Below the pieces are notes generated by a model that did not search any database, had not been told where the DNA came from, and was given only the letters and a program-made list of their open reading frames with translations. 64,000 bases of DNA from Hymenolepis diminuta (Eukaryota > Platyhelminthes > Cestoda > Cyclophyllidea > Hymenolepididae): positions 1,249,638 through 1,313,637 of the forward strand of contig CAADRB010000031.1 in assembly GCA_900708905.1 (NCBI GenBank), read 5' to 3'. The position numbers and the translations under genes were made by a program. This document shows, piece by piece, positions 1-13,384 of this stretch; positions within the stretch are counted from its first letter, which is position 1; each line of letters begins with the position of its first letter.

Positions 1-693
1 CCTCTGCACCAAAATGGTCAAATTAATTCGGTCAGCACCAGCAACCCCAATTCTGTCCAGAGGTTGCCAATTCTCATGACTTCAACCCACCCTCCCCCGT
101 TTTAAGAAAAGAGGTCCTATCTTGTGCATCCTTTTTGCGTCGTCCGTTCTGGTACTGGAGCGTCGAATTGTTTATCTTATAATTTCACAGTCTAAGAGGC
201 ACAGCATAGTTAAATGAGTGAACGCGAAGGGTAGGTAGGTAAGAAAGGGGGTGGGGGGAGGGAGGAGGTTAGTAGATGCCAATTTTATAGCAAGTGGATT
301 TTCATCATATATGCAAGCAGGCAAGAGAGAGACCAAATTTATTAGCGAGATTAATAAGACTACCGCCAGGCACCGTTTCAGACCACCTTAAACAGAATAT
401 TAACCACTGCCTAGCATCATTTAGGGAATTATTATAAGACTGTCAAGCGTACGAAGTCGCCAATAGTTATCATTTTTAATCGCTGGAACGCATCTGACAA
501 GTGGAAATCATAAAATACCCCAATAAGAAGTGAAATGGACGCGTTTGATAAGGAGTCGAGAATATAGTCGTGGCATCAAAAGAGTCCTATTCCACTGCTT
601 CAAAAATTTGAATTTCAGAATTTATCCTCTGGGTCTCTGAGTGAATTCACATTCACTAAGTCTAGATCTTATTACTCCTACAATTTCAATAGA
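1..693. other. intergenic, no gene seen
   Basis: No coding exon or RNA gene is supportable here. A purine-rich stretch at about 229-268 has G-runs (GGG at 229-231, GGGGG at 247-251, GGGGGG at 253-258, GGG at 260-262) that could form a G-quadruplex with one long loop, but this is only a sequence pattern. The mariner element begins at the right edge. Confidence 0.6.
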
Positions 694-1949
694 CTGGGAG
701 CTAAGGCATCTGAGGACACCTCACGCACTTTTCAAAAACAGAAAATTAAACTGTTAATGGCTGAAACTTACAATTTCTTGCAATAAAACAAATAAGCATA
801 GTATTAACATATATATCCTCCTCCGACTTCTACCGCCGACTCGATTTAAGTCCGAAAGCGACTAACTGCAATCTTTCATCATGTGGTCTTTATTGATGTC
901 CTCCATCGCTGGAGCTATTGTTGCCATCACAGGGGAGGGTTTGGTGTTATGGGGATGTTTATTAGCTTCCTGTTCAACCGTTCCTCACCCCACACCTAAT
1001 AATCCAAAACATTAAGGTCAGGTGAGTTAGAAGGCGAATGTGTGACGTAATGATGAAAATTCTGGACCATCTATTCCTGAGTTTTGGGAGCTTTATGGAA
1101 TGGAGCCGAATCTTGTTTGAAGACATAGGGCGGTTTTCCACCATTGGCTACGTTGTCTATGCAAGGCGGCCTAGCAACAACAATCTGAAGAGTTTCGACA
1201 TAGACAACTGCATCTACTTTAGGTCTATGGCCCTGTGAAAAATTGTGGAATCATGATGTGCCCCTCCCTCATTGCCCTTCACAACACCGAAAAAGATCAC
1301 TGTTGCTGGAGGCTTCGTGCGCATGTATAACAGTTGGAACTTTAATGGGGCCTGCCCGCACATAGCCACCTATCATTTCTTTGATTGACTTTTTGATCCT
1401 AATGGAAGTTTCTTTTCGTCTCAGAAAAACCAAAGACACCCCTGCACTTCTGAGTGCTTAAGTTTGTTAAGGAGTCGTTTTATCCACATAAATTGACTAC
1501 CTCGCGTAAGAAAGTATGAGATTTGTATCCGAGGTCTTGATAAACAACATTCCTTACATGTTATTGTTCCTTCAGACACTTGAAGATCTTTGGCAAGATG
1601 TCGCATTGACTTCCCAGGATTTTTGTCCATCATGTCACGCACTCTTCTGACAAACTCGGGTTTTCTGAGTGAATCAGCACAGCGTTCACAATACTGTTTT
1701 CTCTTGCTCGTGGCTAACTCATCTCCATTGTTTTCATTCAGCAACTCCTTTCTAACTTTGCGTACGAAAAATCTGGCGACTTTTAGAAGTCTTGCAATTT
1801 CTAAGTTCCTGTATTTCGCTTTTATAGGCACCATTACAGCGCGTCTTTTCATTTCATTAGTTATAGTACTATAAGCCGTAGGGTCAATTATTATCGGGTT
1901 AGCTTAAATTTCAGAAATATAAGTGACTTCAGATACTTTACGCATCCTG
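694..1949 (-). mobile_element. decayed mariner-family DNA transposon, copy 1
   Basis: A complete but decayed mariner-like element. The left end (694-720) and right end (about 1923-1949) are inverted repeats sharing the core aaggYatctgaggacac. A TA dinucleotide at 1950-1951 flanks the right end, as expected for mariner target sites; the left flank (GA) has lost it. The transposase lies on the minus strand between the ends. The whole element aligns with a second copy at 58817-60157 in the same orientation, including the terminal non-coding part (tacaatttcttg.aataaaacaaata in both). It cannot move by itself because its transposase is broken. Confidence 0.88.
810..1852 (-). pseudogene. mariner transposase pseudogene, copy 1
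   Basis: Transposase of the mariner family, which cuts and pastes the element using three aspartates. From the start at 1852 the N-terminal part is open to about 1421. It shows two helix-turn-helix-like blocks, the second reading KSMRHLAKDLQVSEGTI (about residues 80-96). Frame breaks follow. The block around the first catalytic Asp reads GCLWFF-stop-DEK, so a stop sits directly before it. Further downstream QDSAP and NSPDLNVLDY, which carry the second and third Asp, are both present in separate frames. All three catalytic residues are therefore still encoded, but stops and frameshifts prevent one protein. Family identification is confident; the C-terminal limit is approximate. Confidence 0.85.
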
Positions 1950-4900
1950 TATTTCTTTAAACTACCGAAATGCTGCCAGGATGTTACTTGCTAATTACAG
2001 TTTAGTCAGGCTGGACTATACGATTAAATTAATGGACAACGTACGCAATAAATGAACGAATATGTGAAGTGTTTCTAGATTTATATATCGATAGCGGTCT
2101 CTGATACGCATATGACAAGAACTACTCAACTTCTTCATGATTAGTTGAAACATTCGGAGAACGGAAAAGTGACATTTCAAAAGATTCTAAGATGTAATCA
2201 AAATCTTCATTTTAAATTAGAAGTCTCAGTAGACTAATTTTCATTGATAAAAGTTCGAGCGGTTCAGTTTTATAATGAAATAATATTTTTTTGGTCACTG
2301 CCATTTTGAAAAGAATTCAATATTAGAGTGGTATAAATGAAAATGCAGTCTGATCTAGTATATGTCAATTTTGACCTTTAATAAATCCCAGACAGTTGCG
2401 GATTAGAGAAAACAGTAATTAAAGATGTGAAAGAAATGAATGAATTACGTTATTGTTACTCAAGAAAAGTTTAATCTTTGTTTGACATCTGTATGAAAGA
2501 AGTAATGAAATTGTCCAGTAAGGGATGAATCAGGGGTTCGAGTAGTGAAGAGTCCTACTTAATTTGAATTACAGAATCATTTGATCGTCCATTTTCTCAT
2601 AAGGAATATAGTTCGCTCCGTAAATCCAAACGGCTCAGGGCTCATTCATCATCATTTTATCCCTGACTTTCTTGGTGAGTTCATGCCCCGATATTTAAAG
2701 TTCGATAACCAGTTGATTTAATATCAACTGTCCTGAGTCCCCTGAGACTTGAGGACTGGATTATACTAAACTACGTGACTCTCTTGAATGAATTAAAGAA
2801 CTCTCCATATTCGGATATATGATATCTTATTACTGAAAATTTTTTTCATATGCATCCTTGTTCACCTTGTGTGACCATAGCTTACGGAACTCTACTAATT
2901 AAAAATTTTATCTACCTCACCTTCGAAATGTTAAAACTGTATGCTGATAGTATGTAAGAAAATTATGTTTTCTCAATCGGTCGAAGAAAAAAAACAAGAT
3001 GAGGCTGCAAGACCGACTCTCTTAGATTAAATAGTACCCGTCAATAAGCGCTGAACGTCACAGACGGGCATTTTCCGTAATCCGGGGGACGAACCGTGAG
3101 ATTTGAATTTTGGGACGTGGACTGCCCATTGTACAACCAATAAAATGAAATAAGACCGATACCTTGACGGTACTCTCTGTTTCCCTTTGATCCTGCCCCC
3201 TCCTCCCTTGAACGATGTCAGTTGCTACCCACAAATAAAAATTGTGAAATTTTTGTATATCCGTGGGTGACGATAATAATACTAATAATATGCATACTCA
3301 GACTTTCTACTATCTTTAAGATATATTTCAGAGGGGTGAATAATTATCTCATTTCAAAGAAAATTTTGCGAACGATGATCAATTTTCTGAATAGCTGAAT
3401 CTCTTATCAATGTTGAATGCCTTAGAAATTTTCCGGTTTAAATTGGACCGATTGTAGCATTGTATTCTGACTATGAATCAGCTCTGAATATCATGTATAT
3501 CCTGAATTTGGACCCCACTTTATCTGTAAGAAATGTATGGGAAAAGTCTTGAAGTACACTATCCTTTACCGCAAAGAACTCCAACTTCGACAGCTGGATG
3601 AAACTGGAAGTCAGATGAAGTTTAGCCCTTCTGATTCCCTATTTTTTGATTCCCTTCCATTTTTGGCCTATTGTTGAGTTCTATTTGAATTCTCTCACTG
3701 GTTTAATGTTAAAACAATCACATGATTTAAGATGCATTAGTTTGCTCTGCCGTACGTTTTAGAATAAGCTATTTTCTATAATTTTCTAAAGTACTTTACG
3801 ATCTAAAATTTGATTCACTAAAATATAAAACAATTTGCCAATATGATTTATTCATTTAATCGAAGAAAATACATCATTATATGCAGCTAGTCGACCCCTT
3901 CCCTTGCTTCCTCCCTTATTGGATTATTCTTATATTTCCCGTTTCCCATGAAGAGGACTTCTCAATTTTTTTATTTTACCATGGGTAGTATTTAGACTAA
4001 TGCAAAATATTCATACATTACATTATGGTTCGACATATTCGCTATTGTTGTCCCACGAAGCGGATGCAGACTTGATCTTTATGAATATCACTACCTTGAA
4101 TTTACATTCAGTAAATGTACTAAAATTCACACCCAAATTTTTTCTCCATAATATTTAAGTTATTCGAGCTCTTTCACCCCTCCTTGTCCCAGGCGCACAG
4201 ATTTGCTATCGCAGGATCTGTGGAATATAAACAGGAAATGCTATCTTTGTTCGAGAGAGCGAGAGGTGAGAGAAGAACAGCTGCAGAACTACAGATCACC
4301 CGGATATGACAACTCCACGTAGCATCTGGTACTAAAACCTCCACAAGATAAATTGTCGACGCCACTCCCTCACTCACTAAACTAATGAAGACACCTTTTC
4401 ACTTCCGGGGACCTCATTTATTCCAAGATGAGGAATGTTTGTCCCCTCCCCTTACCTAATTTGTGCCCCCTTTGGTAAATAGTAAAATTCGCTCATGACA
4501 GGAACCGGATAAATATTTATAACTTCCGTTTTAAATAGTCCCTTTATTTGATCTCAACAATATATAGTAATGTATTGTTTTTGCCTGTTTATAAATAGTT
4601 TTAACTAATGAAGTATTTTAGTAGTTTTTAAATCATTTTGTATCAATTATAAGATATTTTAAAATTGAGATTTATCAATTAAACGTCAGTGAGGAAACCA
4701 GGAAATAAGCTCTGGAATTTGAACTCCAGCATTTTAGAATATGAATTGGCGTACTATACTCAAAATTTGTGTGTGCACAACATAAATCTAAAATTTAAGT
4801 TTAATTAAACCCATTTCTACTCTGTCTTTCTACTTCTACATGATATTTATAGAGGGACTGAAATCGATAAAGATTTTAAAATAATAAATAATCTTAAGTG

Positions 4901-5614
4901 TTTTACATATTTATTAGTTTTATCTGAAACTCATTTCCGGTTCAGCCGATTTCCTTTTTTAATAATAGAGATTTATCTTAAAATATTTTCATATTAAAAG
5001 CATAATTTAGCAAACTGCCAGACATTATGTAAGTGAAAAATTAAGAGGTTCAGGAAATTCAGGAAATCAAGATATTTTAAAATCAAACCAAGCCAAATTT
5101 TTGTGACTTTTGAGGTAAGTAATTTGAATTGCTTGAGGTAATGGATACTTATTTTATCGCTATGACTTAATACAGTTAAATACAGGGAGGCTAGAAGAAA
5201 TTACCATTCAAAGAATGTTGATCCTTCCGAGTTACCCAGTCGTAAGAAGACTTATTGAAATGGTTCTGCGTAATATTTGGTGATCATACCTTTGGTTAAT
5301 ATACATAGTGATTGAAATAGCTACTAAAACTGTTTAAGAGTGATTTTCAACCATTTCAGAGGAGGAGAGCGAAAATTGATTTTCTCTCGAAAGAATATTG
5401 GCTGAAAAGGAAATTCTGCAGACTGCTTGAGTACATTACGGTGAAATATTTCTGAGGTATTATTTTCTTCATACAACGAATTTCCTCGAGCTTACTTAAC
5501 GCGAACTTTGATAATACTAAGGAACACCTTTTTCAAAAACTTTTCTAGGCTGAGTAGTAGCATCATGAAGCAGCTCTTGTGAGAAACTAAAATTCTCATT
5601 CCATTCACTGCTTG

Positions 5615-5690
5615 TGCACCGTTGAATATTAAACCCGTGACCTCTGACTTTGCTGACGTAAGCGTCGACTGACCACCTTTCAAATCATTT
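5615..5690 (-). repeat. tRNA-derived SINE-like fragment
   Basis: Read on the minus strand this reads ...gtcagcaaagtcagaggtca (through 5638), followed by cgggtttaatattc. This resembles a tRNA anticodon arm, variable region and T arm with a B-box-like GGTTTAATATTC. Related copies lie at 9128-9180, 45261-45330, 54325-54360 and 54871-54920. The B-box likeness and repetition suggest an old tRNA-derived SINE. Boundaries are approximate. Confidence 0.5.
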
Positions 5691-5946
5691 CCCTCTTCAC
5701 TTTATGTATTAACTTAATCGAACCTGTTTTATTATAAGATGGGAAAAACGATTTCTCATGACATATTTATAACTCTTTCTCCTGCTGTCAATAATTTTCC
5801 TTGGGCGTCTGACAATCTTGTTACTTGTGCGTGTCAGATCGACGCCAAGTGTCGCGTGTCCCACCTTGAGGGTCTATTAAAACAAATGGGAGAATTAACT
5901 CCCCCTATCAGCCTACTTTTACCCTCATTATACTTACACCCCTATG

Positions 5947-6068
5947 TTTCTCTCTCCCCCTCCCATCATGACCTCATTCCCAACTTTTGGGGAATTTTTT
6001 ACCCGAGGAAGGTAGAATTGACCTAGAAAACAACTTTCTGAAGGAGAGGATGGGAGGGGGCACGAGAA
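5947..6068. repeat. imperfect inverted repeat
   Basis: The pyrimidine arm ttctctctccccctcccat (5948-5966) is nearly complementary to the purine arm atgggagggggcacgagaaa (about 6049-6068). Eleven bases pair perfectly. The loop is about 80 bases. It may be chance in polypurine/polypyrimidine DNA; no known RNA family is recognised. Confidence 0.3.
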
Positions 6069-9000
6069 AGGTATTCGCATAAGGGGGGAGAGAAGAATTA
6101 ATATTTAACGTGGGAATCGAAAGTGTAGCACCCGAATGTAATAGTGCACACAATCAAAGATTAGTATTAAACAATGTCCAGGAATTTTATTTCAATGAGG
6201 CCTATTTTGGTTCGATGGAAGGCGTTATCCAACGATTATCAAAGTAATAGAAAGAAACATTAACATAAATCCTTTTTGTAATTTTAATTAATCCACTGAT
6301 TATTAAAAGCAGTTTTGATGGTAAGTGTATTTCAAGAACTCACCCTAAATTGACTCTAACTTAAATCGGCTAGTATCAGATTGTTGATATTCTGAATATT
6401 AAAATGGGGAAATTTTTTTGAAATGGCATAACCAATTATGCTAACTATCCAGTTTCTCGAATAACAGTTCACGCGGGAATTTCAAGGATTAATCTTGAAA
6501 TGTGAACTTTTGAATATTAAACGATAAACACTATTTCAAAATGAACTGAAATAAGACTCTTTTGATAGTCCAACTGGTGAGTTTACTAGCTGAAATTATA
6601 TTGGCCTTTAACACCCCGTTAGTATTTTGACTTTTAGAAAAAAACGTATCTGACGGGATTGGTCAACAATCTAAATTGATAAACTGATCGGGATATAAAT
6701 TCATTCGGGAATTAGGCGACAAATCCTTAAATTTGGATGTTAAAAGATTAATGCATGAAGCGGAGGATTCTAATCGAGTATTAAAAAATTGTATTACAAG
6801 AATCAAGAGATTGAATTTTATTAGACTCCGGAATTTAAAATTCTACATCTACTAGATCCCCTTTCTGTGGTCAAAATTGGACTGTTTGATTGTTACTTTG
6901 TTCAAATGCTTTTCCACTTTGAAAATTGTAGTAGTCGTTGAGAATAAATGAAGCTCAACTGAACCCGTCGAGAAATTCTCTTGCTTTGGTATGGAAGCTC
7001 AATAAAAAAAGAGTATTATTATGAGCAAAGCATTGAAGATTATTGTGTTTTATTTACCAACAATTATTACTCATCCAAAAGAGCAATACTATAGTTAAAT
7101 AGCTAAATTAACACTGCTTGAAGTGCAATATATTATTGATAAAAACACAATAATCAATTAATAGTCTTTCACGTTTTTAGAAGACGAGCAGTAGACAACT
7201 GGAATGTAACACTGGTAGATCGATTCACTCGAATACCGATGCCGAAATAGTTAATAATACTTAAATTGATTTCTCATGTACTGTCGTATTTACAAGAGGA
7301 AGTGTGCATTTGACTGCCGCGTAGACCAAAATTTCGAATAAAATGTGATCATGGGCATGAACTTTGTATAACAGCTTTTTCCACCTCTCGCTTCGTAATT
7401 TAAAATTTTAATGGTAAGTGAAGGATTTCATAGTTTTTAGCAGGAGAAAACTTTATAGTACAGAAGTCAGTTTTACTCTCTTAAATGTTGTGTGGTTAAT
7501 CACCGTGACACGTGTGACCACCAAGGTGTCTGTCAGAGGTCGAATGTCATCGCTCACTTCGTGGTTTTCAAATGGTGTCACTTAAGTAACAAATGTAACC
7601 TTTAATTGAGATGTAATGCGGGATTTTAAATTGTTTTTGAAATTATTTTAGAGGTTAGTGAGAGCAAATTAAATTTTAAAATTGTTTTCAAAATCAATGT
7701 ATAAGATTTTTTCTACCTTTAAGTTTTCGAAAAGCGTTCCATTATACAATCACCAAGCATGAAGTTTAATATATTAACCCTAAATTGAAAGTGTAATCTC
7801 CAGTAATAAATCCGCGAATTTCCCTTTAGAATTGCTCCTCCTTCCCCTTTAACCGATGTGATTAATCATTTCAGTTGTTCAATAAAAATTACTTCCAACT
7901 TTCTGGAATAAAGGCTTAGAATATTTGAAATCTAACAAAATCGAACCTGATTCTTTGTTGTTAAGCCAACAAACGACAACGATTAGTAAGAATGATTTGA
8001 ATTTTTTGGCTTCTGACTTATAACAAACAGTAGGCTCTCAAGCCCCAGGAAAGTGTTTCCAGTCACCTACCTAGCGTCAAGAAACCTATCTTATTAGAAA
8101 TTCACATTCTGCTACCACTCCCTTGAATAATCTGACTAATACTTTGTTTTGTTTAGACATTAAATATAAGCCGATAAATATCAATTATGGGGTCTCTGGC
8201 ATTTGACGCTGACCGCTACTGCATCAAGCAGTGTTAAAATTATAAAGACCAGGTATTTGATCACTCAATTTTATCAAATTTCCCAGTTTTGTCCTCTTGT
8301 TGACCAGGGTGACGTCACTTATACACATTCGAAATAGAAATTCCTTGAATAATTGGTCTTTTAGACGACATTCCAATTCAAAAATCATCACACAGTATCG
8401 CGAATAGATAAAAGTTCGATTTCGCGTGGAAATCATTTTAGAATGTTCCCTCGTAAATAGGTCTTGATTATGTCCACCTTAAGTGAATTTACCTGGTAAA
8501 AAATAATTACAGGGTTAATATCACTGAAAATTGCTCCAACGTTTGCATTAGTTACGAATTTATTAAGAGAAATTCATGCGACAATCAGTCATGTGCAATG
8601 TTATAATGATATGTTGGTTGTTACATTACCTCTTATAACATAGGCTTTCGATAACCACAAGTTAACTGAAAGCAATTTTTAGCCGTTTACAAAACGATTT
8701 TATGCCCCTTTTGGGTAACCCTATTTATACCATTTCCACAACATTCGACTTTGAAAAACTATTTCTGATAAGCCAATCAATGGGGTTATCTAATCCGCTT
8801 GACAAACCCCTACTCAGTTCACAAACTTTTTTGTTTCACTAGGAAAAAATAGCAATAAAATGACTTTATCAAAATGATAATCTTTTGTTAGACTGAACTC
8901 GAGCAGAAGAAATGGATGACAAATGCATACTTGAATGCGATACTTAAATAAATTACTAGGTTGTATTCAACACTATTGCTCCAATAACTCTAAAGTTCAA

Positions 9001-9127
9001 CTAGAAAGCGTTTTCAAATGTTCACTTTTGAGTAGTAGGGTAGCATTTTGATAAATCCCATAGTGAGAAAATTGCTTTCTGTCTCTCTCTTTAATAGCCT
9101 ACTTAATTAGTGGGGTCTGCTCTCTGG

Positions 9128-9195
9128 GTATGTACCGATGATTATCAAACCCGTGATCTCTAACTTTGCAAACGGGAGAAGGAGAGCTAATCTGA
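9128..9195 (-). repeat. tRNA-derived SINE-like fragment
   Basis: On the minus strand it contains gcaaagttagagatca followed by cgggtttgataatc, close to the tRNA variable-region and T-arm pattern of the other four copies in this window. Upstream on that strand, ttagctctcc loosely resembles an A box. Boundaries are approximate. Confidence 0.5.
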
Positions 9196-9879
9196 GGGAT
9201 TCCAGAGGGGAAAATGGAAATCTATCACCCTCGCACAAATTAATTTTATGGTTAATAATTCTATTTACTAGTTCGTTATAGTCCTGGGTTCTATACTCAT
9301 CAATGCATATCCAGTGAGCACTAATATTATTATGATCCATGGCAATGCAACACAATTTTGAAACTTTTTTCTTAAAGAAATATTTAAACACCTAGAAAAC
9401 ATAATAATTTGGTTTAGAATGTAGAGAATGGGCAGTAGGATTGAAGGTCAGGGAATCAGAACAACCTTGCTCTATCTGAACTCTTGAATTATCAGGTCAT
9501 CTGCAACCAAAATGTTCAAGGTTTGATCATTTTAGCCCAATTTTACATCTACGTGAGAAATCTGGATGAAAAGTTGTTTCGGAGCCATTCTTTTTTTCAT
9601 CCAAAAAAAGGGAAGGGTATATAATTGGAATGACTGGGTGTAATTATTTTCAGTTTAGTTATAAATATAAAATATATTACTATTTATTCATGCTTAAAGC
9701 AGAATATTGTTATTGAAGATCTGAGATTTCCTTAAATTAATAGGTCATTCATCAGTCGAAAACGTCATTTACAAAGACACCGCTTGGGATGAATAGGGGG
9801 ATGGTGGTGGTTAAAATCGAATTCTTTACTAATAGAGCTATAAAATTAATACCCTCACATTCCTGCGCCCAGTAGCATT

Positions 9880-10150
9880 CTAAATCACGTTTGCATTAAT
9901 CCCCTCCCCCTTCACTACCTCCCCGACCAAATTTGCATTGCATCTGCGCACGCAAAATGTCAAATGTCGAGCTGTATAGGGGATTGAAGGGGGGTTACAG
10001 ATACATGCAAGTGCGCGCAGTGGTCCTCCACGTGTGCCGCAAAACATCTGGCGGGAGGCGGAAATATGAACAGTAGAGAGGTAGAGAGAAGGAGAAGGGG
10101 TGGACCGCAAAAAGGTACATATAGTTCCTCCCCTTCCTACCCCCATATCT
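9880..10150. other. GC-richer non-coding island
   Basis: This stretch is visibly richer in G, C and CpG than the flanks. It contains a CACGTG E-box (10029-10034), long pyrimidine runs at the left and purine runs at the right. Overlapping minus-strand open frames of 75-88 codons lie here but look like composition artefacts (Pro/Ser/Arg/Cys-rich, no known domain). It could be a promoter or enhancer element, which is inference only. Confidence 0.3.
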
Positions 10151-13100
10151 GAGGTATGGCGGTAGAATTGGCAGTTTAATTGAGATTTGTTTTTCTAACA
10201 ACTTCCGAAGTGGATAGATCACACTCTATTGTATGAGGACATCTGTTTGATAATATTTTAATTTTTATATGAAGATTTAAATGTATAGTAGCTGTGTTTT
10301 GTAAAATACAAAGTGTTCGATGATTTGAAATAAATCGATCATAAAAGGAATTACTATCCACTTTCTCTAAAGGAATTTGCTAAAGGTATTTTTGTTTGAA
10401 CTATTTGCTTTATTCTTGTGAATAGGATGTAAAAGTGAAAATGACGCCCTAAAAATTTAGTAAGTAGTATATTTATTGATCAGAGTTTCTCTTAGTTTTT
10501 TTACCCCAAAGCTCTCTGTAGTTGTTAGGAGCCAACGAGGGCTGGAAAGAAAGCGTACCACAGTCATGGCTTGGGAAAACCAATCAAAACGCCAAGGAAA
10601 TCTTTCACTTGACTAATCTATTATGACTGAAAAAACCAATAATAATGACTCCCATCTCTAAGAGCGCAAAAAACAACTAAGTGTGAGACTATCAACTATG
10701 CATGAAAATTCGAAGGAAAGAAAATAATGCTTTTGTGGCATCCACTAGATCTCTGGTCCATTACGATCAACATAGGACTTCAAGTACTCATATCCTGGAT
10801 AGTTAAAACGCCACATCTCAGAGTAGTATCTGCAGTGCTGACACTTAATTCAACGCCTATCTCCTCAAAGGATTCTTTGAGAAAACAGCGAAATAGAACA
10901 GCATGTATTTTTCTGAGCTGAATCATGAAGGAGCAACATTCCCGTTCCGATGGGGCAAACTCACATACATTTTCGGTGAATTTTTTTCTCATAGGTATGC
11001 ATCCTCTTGTTCAAATAGTGTAACGAATGCTATCATTGTAACTATTATTAAATAAAACAGCACATTAATCAGGGGAATAAAGAACAGAAGATGCTCAACT
11101 TTAAAATCAATTTTTTTCGGGGAAAGGAGTCTGTGGAATTTGAAATTAATGGGTCTCTGAAGCACTCACTGCTAAAGCCACATAGGAAGACTGTTCTCTC
11201 CAATTTCTATTTTTCATTAATTTTAGATTCAACGGTGGTGGATTACGGTGTACGCCTTCGATGACAAGTGTATCGGTATTTCAAAGGGGGTGAAGTGTGG
11301 GCATTATTAATATTCAGTCCTAATTTGGGTCTACTTTCTACATTCCCAAGACTTTAATGATTTTTGGTACTCACATGACTTATCTACCCCGTTCCCAGAC
11401 AGACTAGTCTTCGTACACATTTTAACGCTCGTGTTAACAAAATACTAATCAAATCCGGTGAAGTGTTGTTCTCTGTCCCCGCATTAATTACTATAATTGG
11501 TAAAGATAAATGAAGGATTTCACTTTTGAAACCAAGACTTCTACAAAACTCCAGTTGTGGTTAGGAGCACTTTATCTCTAAAAAATCACTCTTTAATGTT
11601 TAAGCTTAGCTTTCATGACAATTAAAAATTAAAGCGGATTAATTAAAGGGTTAACATTATGGTAGATTTTGCTTATCTAGGTCAAATGCTTGCATTTTCT
11701 TAACCTCTAATTTCACAATCAATCTAAATTTTCCTGATCAAATTCAAGGGTTATCTCATTCAAGTATTGCCTAAAGTAGGTACAAACTGTCGAAATTTAT
11801 TCTTCCAATGGCATAAGGATACTAGTTACCATGATTTACACAATAATAAGAGTGGCGGGTTTACTTCCCTAACATTTTGAGAGACAAATATGCTTTCGGA
11901 ATATGAAAGTCTTGACAACCAGTGACTTCTAGCAGTGTAAAAGATTCCTGTAGCGGGAATTCAACTCCTACAAAGTTGTATTAACGTCAATCCATCTGAA
12001 TAACAAACATCAATAAAAATCTACGGAATTTTCGTGACAAGCAGTTTTATTATTGTTGAAAGGTCAAGGGGTAACGATAAGGCCATTTCAAAAAAGACTA
12101 CTGATTTTACTGATTAATTAGTATATCGCAGAAATCTTTTTAGGTTGTTCAGAAGAAAAAATCGACGGGTGATTAGAATAAATTTTCTAGTTGAAACAGT
12201 ATTAAAAGGTTTTACCATTTTTTTATCTCTTCATCGGAAACTTGTGCCTCCTTGTTTTATTTAATAGGGTTTTTCACAAGACGTAAATTAAAAATAGGGT
12301 TTCCATCATCGAAAAATACATGCACACAGAAATAATAGGGATAGCAGGGACGTTTTAGCCGTATTTAAAGTTGATTCTTCATTAATTAGATCTCCTTCTC
12401 GGTATATCTCCTGGTGCCCACTGTCATGGATCAAACATGTCTATATTCATTTAACCAACCATCACCATGGTGTGGCGTTGAGGTTGGATATGCTTAGGAG
12501 TTGTCTGCTCATCTTTCCTAAATTGTTAGTATTATCTATCATTGTTTACCAGTTATTAAATTCGCTTGATCCTAGAGAGAGAGATGTATTACTACAAATA
12601 TAACACTTAATGTAAAGGGAAGAGGATGAATTAGAAATTGTCGGTCTTAAAATAACAACCGTTTTTCCAGATCTTGAATAAGTGATTAATGCCTTAAGAT
12701 TTTGGCTCGAACTGTTCCAGCACTTGTGTTAAGGAGGAGCATTGTTAGGGGGGAACTGCACAAGGAAAAAAAACACTGTGTTGGATGGAAATGAATATTT
12801 TATCCAAGGAAATTTTAGTTAATTTGTGTTAATTTATGTGAGTTGGTTGACTTGAGCAGATTATAATATAATTTGTCTTTTTCTGAGCTCTAGACTATTT
12901 TAGGCTGAGTGGAAACCTGCATATCAGGCCAGAAGGTGTACCTGTGAATCATGTTGAACATCACCTATTCGTTCGATAGCTGAAGAAAGTTAATTGCACA
13001 TCTGAAATTTTACAATCACAAAGAATTCTATCGTCTTAACAAACTTAGCCGTATTCAACCACCATAAAACCAAAAGCACTGAATTACTTACCACAATATC

Positions 13101-13372
13101 CATCAAGCGTTAGCTTCCTGTCTCCCATAGAACAGATTTGTGGTGACCTGCTATTATAGCACGTGTAACGATCCTTTTTAATTCATATTTAGTTTACAAC
13201 CACCCCCTACCTCGCTGTAATTACTGTCCGACAAGGAAGGTACATTGAAATGCAAGAAATTTGCTGAGACTATACCACGCGGTTTGAGAGAGCTTGAAAT
13301 TGTCGCGGTGGTGGACAAAGAGACGGATATGAATTATTGTATGTGTGTTTATACATTAAGACATGATTCTGC

Positions 13373-13384
13373 NNNNNNNNNNNN
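13373..13384. other. assembly gap (12 N)
   Basis: Twelve consecutive N. Any open frame crossing it is unreliable. Confidence 0.99.

Noticed and set aside
5739..6026. 95-codon plus-strand open frame
   Set aside because: Low-complexity Pro/Ser/Leu sequence over a polypyrimidine tract; no domain, splice context or homology that I recognise.
9880..10222. Overlapping minus-strand open frames of 88 and 75 codons
   Set aside because: Composition effect of the GC-richer island; two frames open at once and neither resembles a protein family.
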